This document shows, piece by piece, positions 6,971-14,821 of a stretch of DNA of 15,836 nucleotides. The notes under the pieces were generated by a model that saw only the letters and a program-made list of their open reading frames with translations, did no database searches and was not told the origin of the DNA. A program made the translations under genes and the position numbers. The stretch lies in the NCBI GenBank assembly GCA_016779685.1, contig JADHND010000012.1:1-15836 (forward strand). The letters are read 5' to 3'. Numbering within the stretch: the stretch's first letter is position 1; each line of letters opens with the position of its first letter. This stretch comes from Shewanellaceae bacterium (GTDB lineage: Bacteria > Pseudomonadota > Gammaproteobacteria > Enterobacterales > Shewanellaceae).

Positions 6971-9865
6971 TTAGCTAAAAGAACAACAAAAATGACGATC
7001 ACCATAAGTGTCATCTAATCGATTCACTGCTGGCCAAAATTTATGGCGTTGCACAAATGCACAGGGGAACGCGGCTAACTCGCGACTATAGCCATGGGTT
7101 GACTCAAAATCTGCCGCGATGATGTCCGCTTCCGTATGCGGTGCGAATACCAATGGGTTCTGCTCACGTGACCACGTCCCCGCCTCAATGGCAGCGATTT
7201 CTGCACGAATCGACAGCATCGCCGCTATAAAACGATCCAGTTCTGCTAATGATTCGGACTCTGTAGGCTCCATCATTAAAGTGCCTACAACCGGAAAACT
7301 CATAGTCGGTGCGTGAAAACCGTAATCGATTAATCGTTTAGCGACATCCAGTTCAGAGATACCCGCCGATGCCTTAAAGGGTCGCAAGTCAATAATACAC
7401 TCATGGGCAACCCAACCATGTTCTCCCTGATATAAAATGGAATAAGCATGCTCTAATTTTGTTTTAAGATAATTCGCATTTAAAATTGCAACTTTCGAGG
7501 CCAACGAGAGGCCGACTCTACCTAAGGTGGCACAATACATCCAAGAAATGGGTAAAATACCCGCGCTGCCCCAAGGCGCAGCGCTAACAGGTAAATTTTC
7601 ATGCCAAGGTCGGCCTGAATGAATGACTGAATGGCCAGCCACAAATGGCATCAGATGATGTTTGATGCCAATAGGGCCCATCCCGGGGCCACCACCACCA
7701 TGGGGAATGGCGAAGGTTTTGTGTAAATTCAAATGCGATACATCGGCTCCAATCAGCCCCGGCGAAGTCAAACCAACTTGAGCATTCATATTGGCGCCAT
7801 CCAAATAGACCTGCCCACCTGCGGCATGTACCTGTTCACAAACCGCTTGAATCTCTGCCTCAAACACACCATGGGTAGATGGATAAGTGATCATGATACA
7901 AGCCACTTTAGCACCATGTTCAGCCAACAAAGCTTGCAATGATGTCATATCAATGTTGCCTTCGCTATCACAAGCTACTGATTTCACTTCAAAGCCTACC
8001 ATCGTAGCTGAAGCTGGGTTGGTGCCATGGGCGGAGGTTGGAATCAAACATATATCTCGCTCAAGCTGACCTTGGCTATGCAAATAACCTTTAATCGCCA
8101 ATAACCCAGCATACTCACCTTGAGCACCTGAATTTGGCTGCATACAAATGGCATCAAAGTCTGTTATCGCACACAGCCAGCTTTCTAGTTCATTGATCAT
8201 CTCATGATAACCAGCTGCTTTTGACATGGGGGCAAACGGGTGCATGTCCTTGAACGCCGCCCAACCAATTGGCACCATCTGCGCCGTGGCATTTAGTTTC
8301 ATCGTACAGGATCCAAGTGGAATCATACCTGTATCCAGCGCATAATCCTTACGTTCTAACCGCTTGATATAGCGCAACATCTCGGTTTCCGTTCGATGTT
8401 GTTGGAAGACAGTATGTTGCAATACGGCATCCCTACGTAACGACGCACTGGGAATCCCATCAAACGACTGCTGACCTACAGCTTGGCTGATGTCTGCAAA
8501 AACCAAATGATGGTCTTCTCCCAACAACAGTTCCCAAAGATGAACAACCTCCTCTGGTGTGGTAAGCTCATCTAAACTCATACCGATCTGCTGAGGGTTG
8601 TCCAATCGAAGCAATACATTGGCAGCTTCAGCCCGTTCAATAATCTGCTTAGCATCCGGTACTTGGCAAGTTAAGGTGTCAAACCAAGTTGACTGTGCTA
8701 AATGAATCCCTTTACTTTGTAAACCCAAAGCCAAAATATTTGTTAGGTCATGCACTCTTTGTGCAATCGCCTTTAAACCATCCGCACCATGGTAAACCGC
8801 ATAAAACGATGCGATGTTGGCAAGTAACACTTGTGATGTACACAAATTGGAGTTGGCTTTATCCCTGCGTATGTGTTGCTCTCTGGTTTGCATCGCCATC
8901 CTAAAAGCCTGCTCACCACGCGCGTCTTTGGAGACGCCGATAATCCGCCCCGCAACGGCACGTTTATAGATTGATTTGGTGGCGAAAAATGCTGCATGAG
9001 GGCCACCATACCCCATGGGCACCCCAAAGCGTTGGCTGGATCCATAGGCTATATCAGCGCCTTGCGCTGCGGGCGAAGCTAACAGCATGAGGGCCAACCA
9101 ATCACAACCCACTGCGACCAATGCATTGGGTTGATGACTTTTTATGGCTTCAACACATGCTCGTATATCTAGCAACGCGCCATAGCGGTTACTTTGTTGT
9201 ACCAGAACCCCAAAGCAAGCATGTTCATGCACCGCATCGGGCGCAGCGAATACCAAATGAATACCTTGATGATGCGCTCGGTTCTGCACCACTGCTTGTA
9301 CTTGTGGAAACACATCTGTGGCCACGACAAAAGTATGTTGCTGTTTGTCTTTACGAACACGATAAGCCAACATCATGGCTTCAGCTGCCGCCGTTGCTTC
9401 ATCCAGTAAAGAGGCTGACGCTAAATCAAAACCAGTCAAATCTAGGGTGACTTGCTGAAAGTTCAGCAGTGCTTCTAAGCGCCCTTGTGCAATTTCAGCT
9501 TGATAGGGCGTATATGCTGTGTACCAACTGGGATTTTCCAACACATTGCGGGCGATCACCAACGGCAACTCGGTTGGATAATAGCCTTGCCCCATAAAAC
9601 TACGTTGCACTTGATTCTGTGACGCCAGCTGTGCCAATCGAGATAAAGCCTCGGTTTCAGACAAAGCCAGCGGTACCCCCTGAAGCTGATCCGACCGTCG
9701 AATGTTGGCAGGCACCGTAGCGTCGATTAAAGTATCGAGATCGCGACAATTCATAGCATCTAGCATGGTGCGCTGTTCTGTCGAAGTGGGTCCTATGTGC
9801 CGGTTAACAAACGCAGCATGAGACCAAGAGTGTTGTGTACTCAAGACGTTACATTCCTTTGTCAT
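6971..9865 (-). CDS. gcvP: glycine dehydrogenase (decarboxylating), P-protein
   Basis: PLP-dependent P-protein of the glycine cleavage system: it decarboxylates glycine and passes the aminomethyl group to the lipoyl arm of GcvH. At 964 residues it is the single-chain form, with both P1 and P2 halves. The N-terminal half starts FVNRHIGPT and has MGQGYYPTELP and EATAAAEAM; the C-terminal half has IPLGSCTMKLNA, TSAHGTNPASA and the PLP site LNLHKTFAIPHGGGGPGMGP, whose Lys forms the Schiff base. The end, NRLDDTYGDR, is intact. The start at ATG 9865 is 6 bases after the gcvH stop; the Shine-Dalgarno is poor, so translational coupling to gcvH is likely. It is the last gene of gcvTHP. Confidence 0.97.
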   Translation of the reverse strand: MTKECNVLSTQHSWSHAAFVNRHIGPTSTEQRTMLDAMNCRDLDTLIDATVPANIRRSDQLQGVPLALSETEALSRLAQLASQNQVQRSFMGQGYYPTELPLVIARNVLENPSWYTAYTPYQAEIAQGRLEALLNFQQVTLDLTGFDLASASLLDEATAAAEAMMLAYRVRKDKQQHTFVVATDVFPQVQAVVQNRAHHQGIHLVFAAPDAVHEHACFGVLVQQSNRYGALLDIRACVEAIKSHQPNALVAVGCDWLALMLLASPAAQGADIAYGSSQRFGVPMGYGGPHAAFFATKSIYKRAVAGRIIGVSKDARGEQAFRMAMQTREQHIRRDKANSNLCTSQVLLANIASFYAVYHGADGLKAIAQRVHDLTNILALGLQSKGIHLAQSTWFDTLTCQVPDAKQIIERAEAANVLLRLDNPQQIGMSLDELTTPEEVVHLWELLLGEDHHLVFADISQAVGQQSFDGIPSASLRRDAVLQHTVFQQHRTETEMLRYIKRLERKDYALDTGMIPLGSCTMKLNATAQMVPIGWAAFKDMHPFAPMSKAAGYHEMINELESWLCAITDFDAICMQPNSGAQGEYAGLLAIKGYLHSQGQLERDICLIPTSAHGTNPASATMVGFEVKSVACDSEGNIDMTSLQALLAEHGAKVACIMITYPSTHGVFEAEIQAVCEQVHAAGGQVYLDGANMNAQVGLTSPGLIGADVSHLNLHKTFAIPHGGGGPGMGPIGIKHHLMPFVAGHSVIHSGRPWHENLPVSAAPWGSAGILPISWMYCATLGRVGLSLASKVAILNANYLKTKLEHAYSILYQGEHGWVAHECIIDLRPFKASAGISELDVAKRLIDYGFHAPTMSFPVVGTLMMEPTESESLAELDRFIAAMLSIRAEIAAIEAGTWSREQNPLVFAPHTEADIIAADFESTHGYSRELAAFPCAFVQRHKFWPAVNRLDDTYGDRHFCCSFS

Positions 9866-9871
9866 TTTTGT

Positions 9872-10264
9872 TTAATGTTCTTCAGCTATCACATCTTGAT
9901 AGGCGGCTGAATCAAGCAAATTATTGAGTTCAGATACATCACTAGGGCGAATAACCATCAGCCAACCATCGCCAAAAGCGTCGGTATTAATGAGCTCAGG
10001 TTCTTCTTCCAGACGTTTGTTAAATGCGACGACCTCACCTGAAATCGGCGTGAAGATTTCACTCACAGCTTTGACCGACTCTGCAATAGCGACATCATCA
10101 CCAGCGCATACATACTCACCGACTTCTTTATGATCAACAAACACAATGTCGCCTAGTAATGCTTGAGCGTGATCAGTTACGCCAATAATGTAATGGCCAT
10201 TCTCGTCTTTTTTAATCCACTCGTGCGTTTGTGCATACATGAGTTCTTTGGGAATGTTTGCCAC
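9872..10264 (-). CDS. gcvH: glycine cleavage system H protein
   Basis: Lipoyl carrier that shuttles the aminomethyl group between GcvP, GcvT and the dihydrolipoamide dehydrogenase L-protein. It has 130 residues, the normal size. The lipoylated lysine is Lys65 in the motif ESVKAVSEIFTPISG, and the N-terminal YAQTHEWIKKD and central GVTDHAQALLGDIVFVD are typical. The start is a GTG at 10264; AAGGAG lies 6 bases upstream, which is the best ribosome binding site in the operon. It lies 23 bases after gcvT and 6 before gcvP. The gene for the L-protein is not in the window and is usually elsewhere. Confidence 0.97.
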   Translation of the reverse strand: MANIPKELMYAQTHEWIKKDENGHYIIGVTDHAQALLGDIVFVDHKEVGEYVCAGDDVAIAESVKAVSEIFTPISGEVVAFNKRLEEEPELINTDAFGDGWLMVIRPSDVSELNNLLDSAAYQDVIAEEH

Positions 10265-10287
10265 GGTGTGCTCCTTTTTGCCTCAAT

Positions 10288-11388
10288 TTAAGTTGTGGGT
10301 TGATGAACGGCTTGTCCTCGGCGAACAAACACGGGTTGGGTGATGGTCACGGGCAACGCGCGGTTACGAATACGAACTTCAGCGCGAGCACCAGCCACCT
10401 TGGGTAACCGAGCGAAAGCAATTGCGTGCCCCAGCGTCGGTGAAAAACCGCCAGAAGTAATGGAACCTTGCCCGACTTGTTGGTCGCCTTGCATCAGATA
10501 CACCGACATATCACCACGAAGCACACCTTTCTCAGTCATGATTAAGCCTACTAAGGGTACTTGTTCAGTTTGTTTTAGACTTAACAAAGCTTCCTTACCA
10601 ATAAACTGTCGACTTTCTGGTTGCCAAGCAATCGTCCAACCAACATTTGCCATCCAGGGATTGGTCGAAGCATCCATATCTTGACCTGATAGATTGAAGC
10701 CAGCTTCTAAGCGTAAAGTATCTCGCGCACCTAGACCACAAGGTTGAACACCAGCAGCCAGCAACGCTTGCCACAAGGTTACCGCAGAGGCATGAGATAA
10801 GATAATCTCTACGCCCGCTTCGCCGGTATAACCCGTCGTTGCAATAAAATGCGCATCGTCTTCAATAAAGTGAAAAGGTTTTAAACTCGCCAATGCACCG
10901 GCATATTGAGGGCAAACGGAGGCCAGCACCGCCATCGCTTCTGGGCCTTGGACAGCCAACATCGAGACATCATCACGCCATGTAAGTTGCACCGACATCG
11001 ACAGCGCCTGCTGCTGTAACCAAGCCGAAACCGGCTCAAAGGTCGCAGCATTGAAGACCAAACGATAGCTCTTGTCAGCTCTTGCATACACAATACAATC
11101 GTCTAAAATGCCCGCTTGATGATTCAAAATCAAACTGTACAGAGCTTGTCCCGCGCCAATTTTTTGCACATTGTTCGCCAACACCACGCCTAGCCATGCC
11201 GCTGCATCGGTGCCAGCGATGTCGACCACCGTCATATGTGACACATCAAACATGCCCACCGAGCGACGTACCGCATGGTGCTCTGACAGCTGCGATCCAT
11301 AATGCATCGGCAACTGCCACCCAAAAAAATCAACTATTTTACCACCAGCAGCCGTATGCGCCTCAAAGAGTGCGGTCTTACGTTCCAT
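10288..11388 (-). CDS. gcvT: aminomethyltransferase (glycine cleavage T protein)
   Basis: GcvT transfers the aminomethyl carbon from lipoyl-GcvH to tetrahydrofolate, giving 5,10-methylene-THF and ammonia. The 366-residue protein has the normal two-domain GcvT layout: MERKTALFEAHTAAGGKIVDF at the N-terminus, GMFDVSHMTVVDI, the folate-binding region with YTGEAGVEII, GLGARDTLRLEAGFNL, and the C-terminal barrel with GSITSGGFSPTLGHAIAF. The ATG at 11388 is preferred: its sequence matches the family start and AAGGACGAG lies upstream. The frame stays open to a TTG at 11421, but that would place the start almost at the predicted transcription start. It is first in gcvTHP and follows a good sigma-70 promoter; the leader is about 35 bases. 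Confidence 0.96.
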   Translation of the reverse strand: MERKTALFEAHTAAGGKIVDFFGWQLPMHYGSQLSEHHAVRRSVGMFDVSHMTVVDIAGTDAAAWLGVVLANNVQKIGAGQALYSLILNHQAGILDDCIVYARADKSYRLVFNAATFEPVSAWLQQQALSMSVQLTWRDDVSMLAVQGPEAMAVLASVCPQYAGALASLKPFHFIEDDAHFIATTGYTGEAGVEIILSHASAVTLWQALLAAGVQPCGLGARDTLRLEAGFNLSGQDMDASTNPWMANVGWTIAWQPESRQFIGKEALLSLKQTEQVPLVGLIMTEKGVLRGDMSVYLMQGDQQVGQGSITSGGFSPTLGHAIAFARLPKVAGARAEVRIRNRALPVTITQPVFVRRGQAVHQPTT

Positions 11389-11430
11389 GTCGTTGCTCGT
11401 CCTTGTTTGAAATGTATTCAACAGCTTTTA

Positions 11431-11459
11431 AGTCTACCGATTGGTGGAAAAAGGTGCAA
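11431..11459 (-). promoter_or_regulatory. sigma-70 promoter of gcvTHP
   Basis: On the minus strand TTGCAC (11454-11459), a spacer of exactly 17 bases and TAGACT (11431-11436) form a good sigma-70 promoter. Transcription would start near 11424, about 35 bases above the gcvT ATG. That leader is too short for a glycine riboswitch, so any glycine response would need a protein regulator such as GcvA, as in E. coli; that regulator is an inference. Confidence 0.7.
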
Positions 11460-11511
11460 CGATTTTATAAAAAACGATCATGGGTATCTTATCTAAATAG
11501 CCATATCGAAA

Positions 11512-11550
11512 TAAAAAAAAACTCTACCGCATCTACGGTAGAGTTTTTTT
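11512..11550 (-). terminator. intrinsic terminator after the lipoprotein gene (could work both ways)
   Basis: ACTCTACCG (11521-11529) and CGGTAGAGT (11536-11544) form a perfect 9-bp stem around a 6-base loop. It is flanked by eight A on the left and a run of T on the right, so both strands have a U-tract. On the minus strand it ends the lipoprotein transcript about 75 bases after its stop and isolates the gcv promoter. Confidence 0.92.
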
Positions 11551-11623
11551 CAATCATGAAAGAAAATCAATTTAGCTTAAAAGCGACAGATACACGCCAT
11601 GCTGCGATGCGTCTGTAACTGAT

Positions 11624-12394
11624 TTAGCCTTCTATTGTTTTTCTAAATGATGTAACGTCTGTTTTTAACAGTTCATATTGCTTTTCTGTGACGTCGGAAG
11701 CAATGACTTTGTCAAAAGATGAATCGTTTATATCAGACAACATTCTGAAAACTTTGCTGTCTTCAAATAGTTTAACAAATACTTGATGCTTCGTACTAGG
11801 GTCGACCGTATCAGAATTTTTATGATCTTCAATAGTTGCTTTTAAATTCTGATATACATGGCGAATGCGGAGTAACTGCGCTGATTGAAAGACAATATTA
11901 GGTTTTGCACTTACATCATCTATAGAAGCAAAATAACCAACAACTTGAGCAAATTTTAACGCTTGTTCCATTTGATGAAATGCTTTAAAAGCGTCTGGGA
12001 AAGCTTGGTAATCTTGCGAATATACCTGAGCTAATGCGTTATAAGCATAGGCATTACCTTTTTCAGCTTCCTCGATAAAGCCCTGCACAGCTTGTTTGAA
12101 AGAATTGAAAGCTTGATTTTGGATCGCTGTGTCTTCAGATTGAGCAAGTTCATGGCTTTTATTTAGCATTGCTTGAGCTTGCTTCACCTTGTCAGTTTCA
12201 TCAGTCGTTACGTCAATATTAACATATTGAATATTTGATAAATCAATACTTATTTCTTCGAATACCTCTGGGGCATTATTAACTTGTGAAGTTGCATGAT
12301 CAGAATCAGACTGAGACTGGCGACCACAAGCAGTTAAAATCAACAAACTGCACATAACCATTATAGATAATGGCTTAATTTTAGATAAATACAT
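11624..12394 (-). CDS. putative outer-membrane lipoprotein with a Sel1/TPR-like segment
   Basis: Secreted lipoprotein of 256 residues, function unknown. The signal peptide (basic MYLSKIK, hydrophobic 8-19) ends in a lipobox Leu20-Thr-Ala-Cys23; the residue after Cys is Gly, not Asp, which favours outer-membrane sorting. A polar Ser/Asp/Gln linker follows. The middle part, around EAEKGNAYAYNALAQVYSQD, looks like a single Sel1/TPR-type helix pair, and the rest is predicted helical with no catalytic motif. ATG 12394 is chosen because GGAG lies 8 bases upstream and the signal peptide then has normal length; the ATG at 12436 has no ribosome binding site. It is AT-richer than the gcv genes. It is transcribed alone, between its own promoter and a strong terminator, and I do not recognise a named family. 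Confidence 0.8.
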   Translation of the reverse strand: MYLSKIKPLSIMVMCSLLILTACGRQSQSDSDHATSQVNNAPEVFEEISIDLSNIQYVNIDVTTDETDKVKQAQAMLNKSHELAQSEDTAIQNQAFNSFKQAVQGFIEEAEKGNAYAYNALAQVYSQDYQAFPDAFKAFHQMEQALKFAQVVGYFASIDDVSAKPNIVFQSAQLLRIRHVYQNLKATIEDHKNSDTVDPSTKHQVFVKLFEDSKVFRMLSDINDSSFDKVIASDVTEKQYELLKTDVTSFRKTIEG

Positions 12395-12444
12395 AATATA
12401 ACTCCAAAGTAATGTATATGAATAAAAACGCTTCATTCGATGGA

Positions 12445-12473
12445 ATTATATCTTGATATAACCTTAATAATCA
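12445..12473 (-). promoter_or_regulatory. promoter of the lipoprotein gene with an overlapping palindrome
   Basis: On the minus strand a consensus TATAAT (12445-12450) lies about 50 bases above the ATG at 12394; the hexamer 17 bases further up is TGATTA (12468-12473), a poor -35. The perfect inverted repeat TTATATC-TT-GATATAA (12446-12461) overlaps the -10 box and part of the spacer, the place where a repressor would block polymerase. That it is an operator is an inference. Confidence 0.5.
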
Positions 12474-12610
12474 TTTCGGAACGACAATTACTAGACTTCT
12501 ATCACACATTGCAATGATGATTAAATGATTAATTTTTATGATTTTTTAAAAACCACATATCGGGTTGTTTATATTTGAGATGTCGATCACGTAATCAACG
12601 AGCGTGACTA

Positions 12611-12634
12611 CTCCCCGCCCCGAGCGGGCGAGGG
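12611..12634. repeat. GC-rich hairpin between the exporter and lipoprotein genes
   Basis: CGCCC-CGAGC-GGGCG (12616-12630) is a perfect 5-bp stem within a longer imperfect pairing (CTCCCC...GAGGG). It stands out in AT-rich DNA, 35-60 bases after the exporter stop. It could end that transcript, but no U-tract follows on the minus strand. It also recalls the terminal hairpins of IS200/IS605-type or REP elements. Confidence 0.4.
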
Positions 12635-12668
12635 TTTACGGCAAAATTGCTAACCGCACTGACCATTG

Positions 12669-13406
12669 TTATAACATACCCGCCCAAACCAGACCATGAC
12701 AAATTGACATCATACCACTTAGTCCACAGAGGCCTAGAATAGGCCAACGTAAACTCCCCATGTTTTTTAATGCAGGTATGCGCTGGGCGAATTGGTACCC
12801 CAACCAAGCCGCTGGCAACAATGGCAAGGTTAACTCTAGATGTAACCATGTTAAATGACCCGTCATGCCTTGTACGATCAACGACAGAATGGAACTCAGG
12901 ATAAAAAAAGCAGCCAAATTTGCGCGCAAAGATGAGGCTTGATCATGTTGCAGTAGCAACGCCATGGGCGGACCACCAATGGCAGCACTGGTACCAAAAA
13001 CACCAGAAAAAAAGCCTGCTACAGTCAGCATTTTCGGGGTTGGTTTAATCGGCCGGGTTATCAAACTCATCAATAAAGCCAGCAAAACAACACTGCCTAG
13101 ATAAAGCTCTAATAAGGGCTTGGAACACAGCATCAGGATCACCCCACCGACAGCGGAACCGGGTATGCGACCGATGATGGCCATTTTAATCGCACGGATA
13201 TCCACTGCTTGAGCATGCTGGCACGTGTTAAATAATGATATAAACAGCACCAGCAAACACAATGGTGCTGGCACATAAGCCGGATTCAGCATAAATAAGA
13301 AGGGCGCGATCATAATGGCTAAACCAAAACCGAAACTAGATTGGACACAGGCACCGATCACCACCAGCCCCATTGCTATCAAAGTCTCTATCATCGGAAC
13401 GTTCAT
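12669..13406 (-). CDS. TauE/SafE-family membrane exporter
   Basis: Integral membrane protein of the TauE/SafE (formerly DUF81) family, whose characterised members export sulfite, sulfoacetate or other small organic anions; substrates cannot be told from sequence. It has 245 residues and about eight hydrophobic segments in two repeats. Each repeat starts with the family's Gly-rich motif: GACVQSSFGFGLAIMIAPF near residue 20 and GFFSGVFGTSAAIGGPPMALLL near 135. The start is ATG 13406, which overlaps the stop of the preceding gene as ATGA, so translation is coupled; a GTG at 13415 is also in frame. It is the last gene of the VOC / unknown / exporter operon. Confidence 0.85.
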   Translation of the reverse strand: MNVPMIETLIAMGLVVIGACVQSSFGFGLAIMIAPFLFMLNPAYVPAPLCLLVLFISLFNTCQHAQAVDIRAIKMAIIGRIPGSAVGGVILMLCSKPLLELYLGSVVLLALLMSLITRPIKPTPKMLTVAGFFSGVFGTSAAIGGPPMALLLQHDQASSLRANLAAFFILSSILSLIVQGMTGHLTWLHLELTLPLLPAAWLGYQFAQRIPALKNMGSLRWPILGLCGLSGMMSICHGLVWAGML

Positions 13407-14131
13407 TGAAGCCACTTAGGGCGTAAATTGTTTAACAAGGCTTGCGTCGCCACCATATTAAACTGCGGCAACATCTGAGCAGCATCCTCTAACAACAGCG
13501 AGAATTTAGTCAAGACTTGTCGCTCTAGATCTTCTCGCGATACGGGCGTGCGTTGAATCAAAAACATCGCGTCATAAGCAAAACGCAAAGATTCCACCGA
13601 CGTTGGTTGCTCTTTGCCAGCTCGCTTGATTTCTTGCAACAACGAGCGTCCCGAAGGCACCAATGTTTTGGCCGTTAGCAGATGATTTAAATGACACTTT
13701 TGAAAGGCCTCGTGAATAGGTCTATTCGTTTCATTTTTAGGTAACAGCTTCAACAACGACTTAAGCCTTTGAAACTCAAAAGACCATACCGCTGAAAATC
13801 CCGGCCAAAAAGCAGCCATTATCGGCCTGATGTGCGTATCATATTGAATAGGATCAATCAGCCGGGTGTACGTTAAAATTTCATCATAAACCCATAGATA
13901 CCGTTCAGGCTTCGATTGTTTGAATGGCAATGTATGAATAAACAACGACCAGACTAAAAAAGAGCAATGATGACTGAGCAACCATCGATTCCAACTCGAA
14001 TATGTTTCCATATTATATCCATCAAGACCATACTCGTGATCACCATCTATCTCAGCTAAAGCGTAAACTGTATCAGCACCATTCGCATGCCCATGAATCT
14101 CTGGCAAATAAAGGATTCTTCCGTGACGCAT
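13403..14131 (-). CDS. uncharacterised 242-residue protein
   Basis: I do not recognise this protein. It is 242 residues, soluble-looking, rich in Trp, Tyr, His and Leu. The N-terminal 50 residues hold an acidic and His-rich stretch (LPEIHGHANGADT, EIDGDHEYGLDGYN) that could bind a metal; residues 56-70 are hydrophobic but too short and mixed for a confident membrane span. The C-terminal half is predicted mostly helical (QRLKSLLKLL, EDLERQVLTKFSLLLEDAA). There is no signal peptide. The ATG at 14131 has a strong GAGGGAGG 5 bases upstream. It starts 12 bases after the VOC gene and ends inside the start of the exporter gene (ATGA), so the three are almost certainly one operon. Confidence 0.8.
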   Translation of the reverse strand: MRHGRILYLPEIHGHANGADTVYALAEIDGDHEYGLDGYNMETYSSWNRWLLSHHCSFLVWSLFIHTLPFKQSKPERYLWVYDEILTYTRLIDPIQYDTHIRPIMAAFWPGFSAVWSFEFQRLKSLLKLLPKNETNRPIHEAFQKCHLNHLLTAKTLVPSGRSLLQEIKRAGKEQPTSVESLRFAYDAMFLIQRTPVSREDLERQVLTKFSLLLEDAAQMLPQFNMVATQALLNNLRPKWLQ

Positions 14132-14143
14132 GCAAGCCTCCCT

Positions 14144-14575
14144 CTAATTTTCTAAGCCAGCTTCATAAGCAACCAATTCATATTCATTCCCTTCTGGGTC
14201 TTGAAAATAGCAACAGGTCATTTGGTCAGCATCGGTGACAACAGCCGAGAGACTCTGAAGGCATTGAGCAATCTTAGTTTGTTTCACTCTGGCCACAATT
14301 TGCTCAATGTCATCTTTAGAATTGACTTCAATGGCTGTATGTTGAAATTGAGCTCGCGTATTTGATGCCCCCCCTAAATCGTCGCGTTGAAACAAGTGCA
14401 GTTTTAAAGATTGATTTTTTATTTCGACCAAGCGCTGAATACCCGGCAATCGGGATAAGGTGGTGGTATTAAAGGAAGTCAAATCCCATGAACGCTGACA
14501 ATTAAAAACGTACTCATACCAAGTTAAGTTAGACTCTAAATCGGCGAGCTGTACGCCAACATGATCAATTCGCAT
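14144..14575 (-). CDS. VOC-fold (glyoxalase/dioxygenase superfamily) protein
   Basis: Small metalloprotein of the vicinal oxygen chelate superfamily (glyoxalase I, extradiol dioxygenase, fosfomycin and bleomycin resistance proteins). It has 143 residues, one pair of beta-alpha-beta-beta-beta modules. Candidate metal ligands are His5 in IDHVGVQ at the first strand, His79 in FQHTAIEV at the start of the second module, and Glu133 in the hallmark FQDPEGNEYELVAYE; His60 is a further candidate. Substrate is not predictable. The ATG at 14575 has GGA 7 bases upstream. It is the first gene of the operon, with 12 bases to the next start; the stop is TAG. I saw no convincing promoter, but a 6-bp inverted repeat lies 23 bases above the start. 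Confidence 0.85.
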   Translation of the reverse strand: MRIDHVGVQLADLESNLTWYEYVFNCQRSWDLTSFNTTTLSRLPGIQRLVEIKNQSLKLHLFQRDDLGGASNTRAQFQHTAIEVNSKDDIEQIVARVKQTKIAQCLQSLSAVVTDADQMTCCYFQDPEGNEYELVAYEAGLEN

Positions 14576-14821
14576 TTTAAATCCATTTAAAAATTAATTA
14601 AGTGTGTAACTTAAAACAGAAGGCCCCAAAAAACAACCATTATCAGCGCTGGCTAAATGATGTCTGTTTCCATAAGGGGACATCCATTTTAATTGGATAC
14701 TCAATAATGCCATGCTCAGTTAAACTTGGTATGGACTTATTTTATCTCTGATATAAAATTAATGACTACCAGATAACTTCAAAAAAATACTTTTTAATTG
14801 TATCCATAATTTGAAATTTCC
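14576..14821. other. intergenic stretch with two inverted repeats
   Basis: No gene is visible. It must carry the promoter of the VOC operon. Two inverted repeats stand out: TTAAGT-GTGTA-ACTTAA at 14598-14614, close enough to the VOC start to be an operator, and a REP-like hairpin at 14659-14684. Everything else is AT-rich and featureless to my eye. Confidence 0.5.
14659..14684. repeat. REP-like imperfect hairpin
   Basis: GATGTC (14659-14664) and GACATC (14679-14684) are perfect inverted arms, with an inner CC-ATAA-GG pairing (TTTCCATAAGGGG). The pattern, a GTCTGT arm followed by GGGGACA, resembles REP-type palindromes associated with RAYT/IS200-like transposases, in degraded form. Only one copy is seen in this window. 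Confidence 0.35.

Noticed and set aside
9121..9450. Plus-strand 109-codon frame inside gcvP.
   Set aside because: Antisense shadow of gcvP, with no recognisable domain or ribosome binding site.
10340..10684. Plus-strand 114-codon frame inside gcvT.
   Set aside because: Antisense shadow of gcvT; composition follows the opposite-strand codons.
11082..11618. Long plus-strand frame of 178 codons.
   Set aside because: It runs antisense through gcvT, its promoter and the terminator; it has no family motif and gcvT is certain.
11557..11619. Plus-strand 20-codon frame MKENQFSLKATDTRHAAMRL, superficially like the start of Tgt (tRNA-guanine transglycosylase).
   Set aside because: No ribosome binding site, stops after 20 codons, and the following conserved Tgt sequence is absent; similarity is limited to a few residues.
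12595..12849. Minus-strand 84-codon frame overlapping the 3' end of the exporter gene.
   Set aside because: Out-of-frame shadow of the TauE/SafE gene; it runs through the GC-rich hairpin and lacks a start signal.
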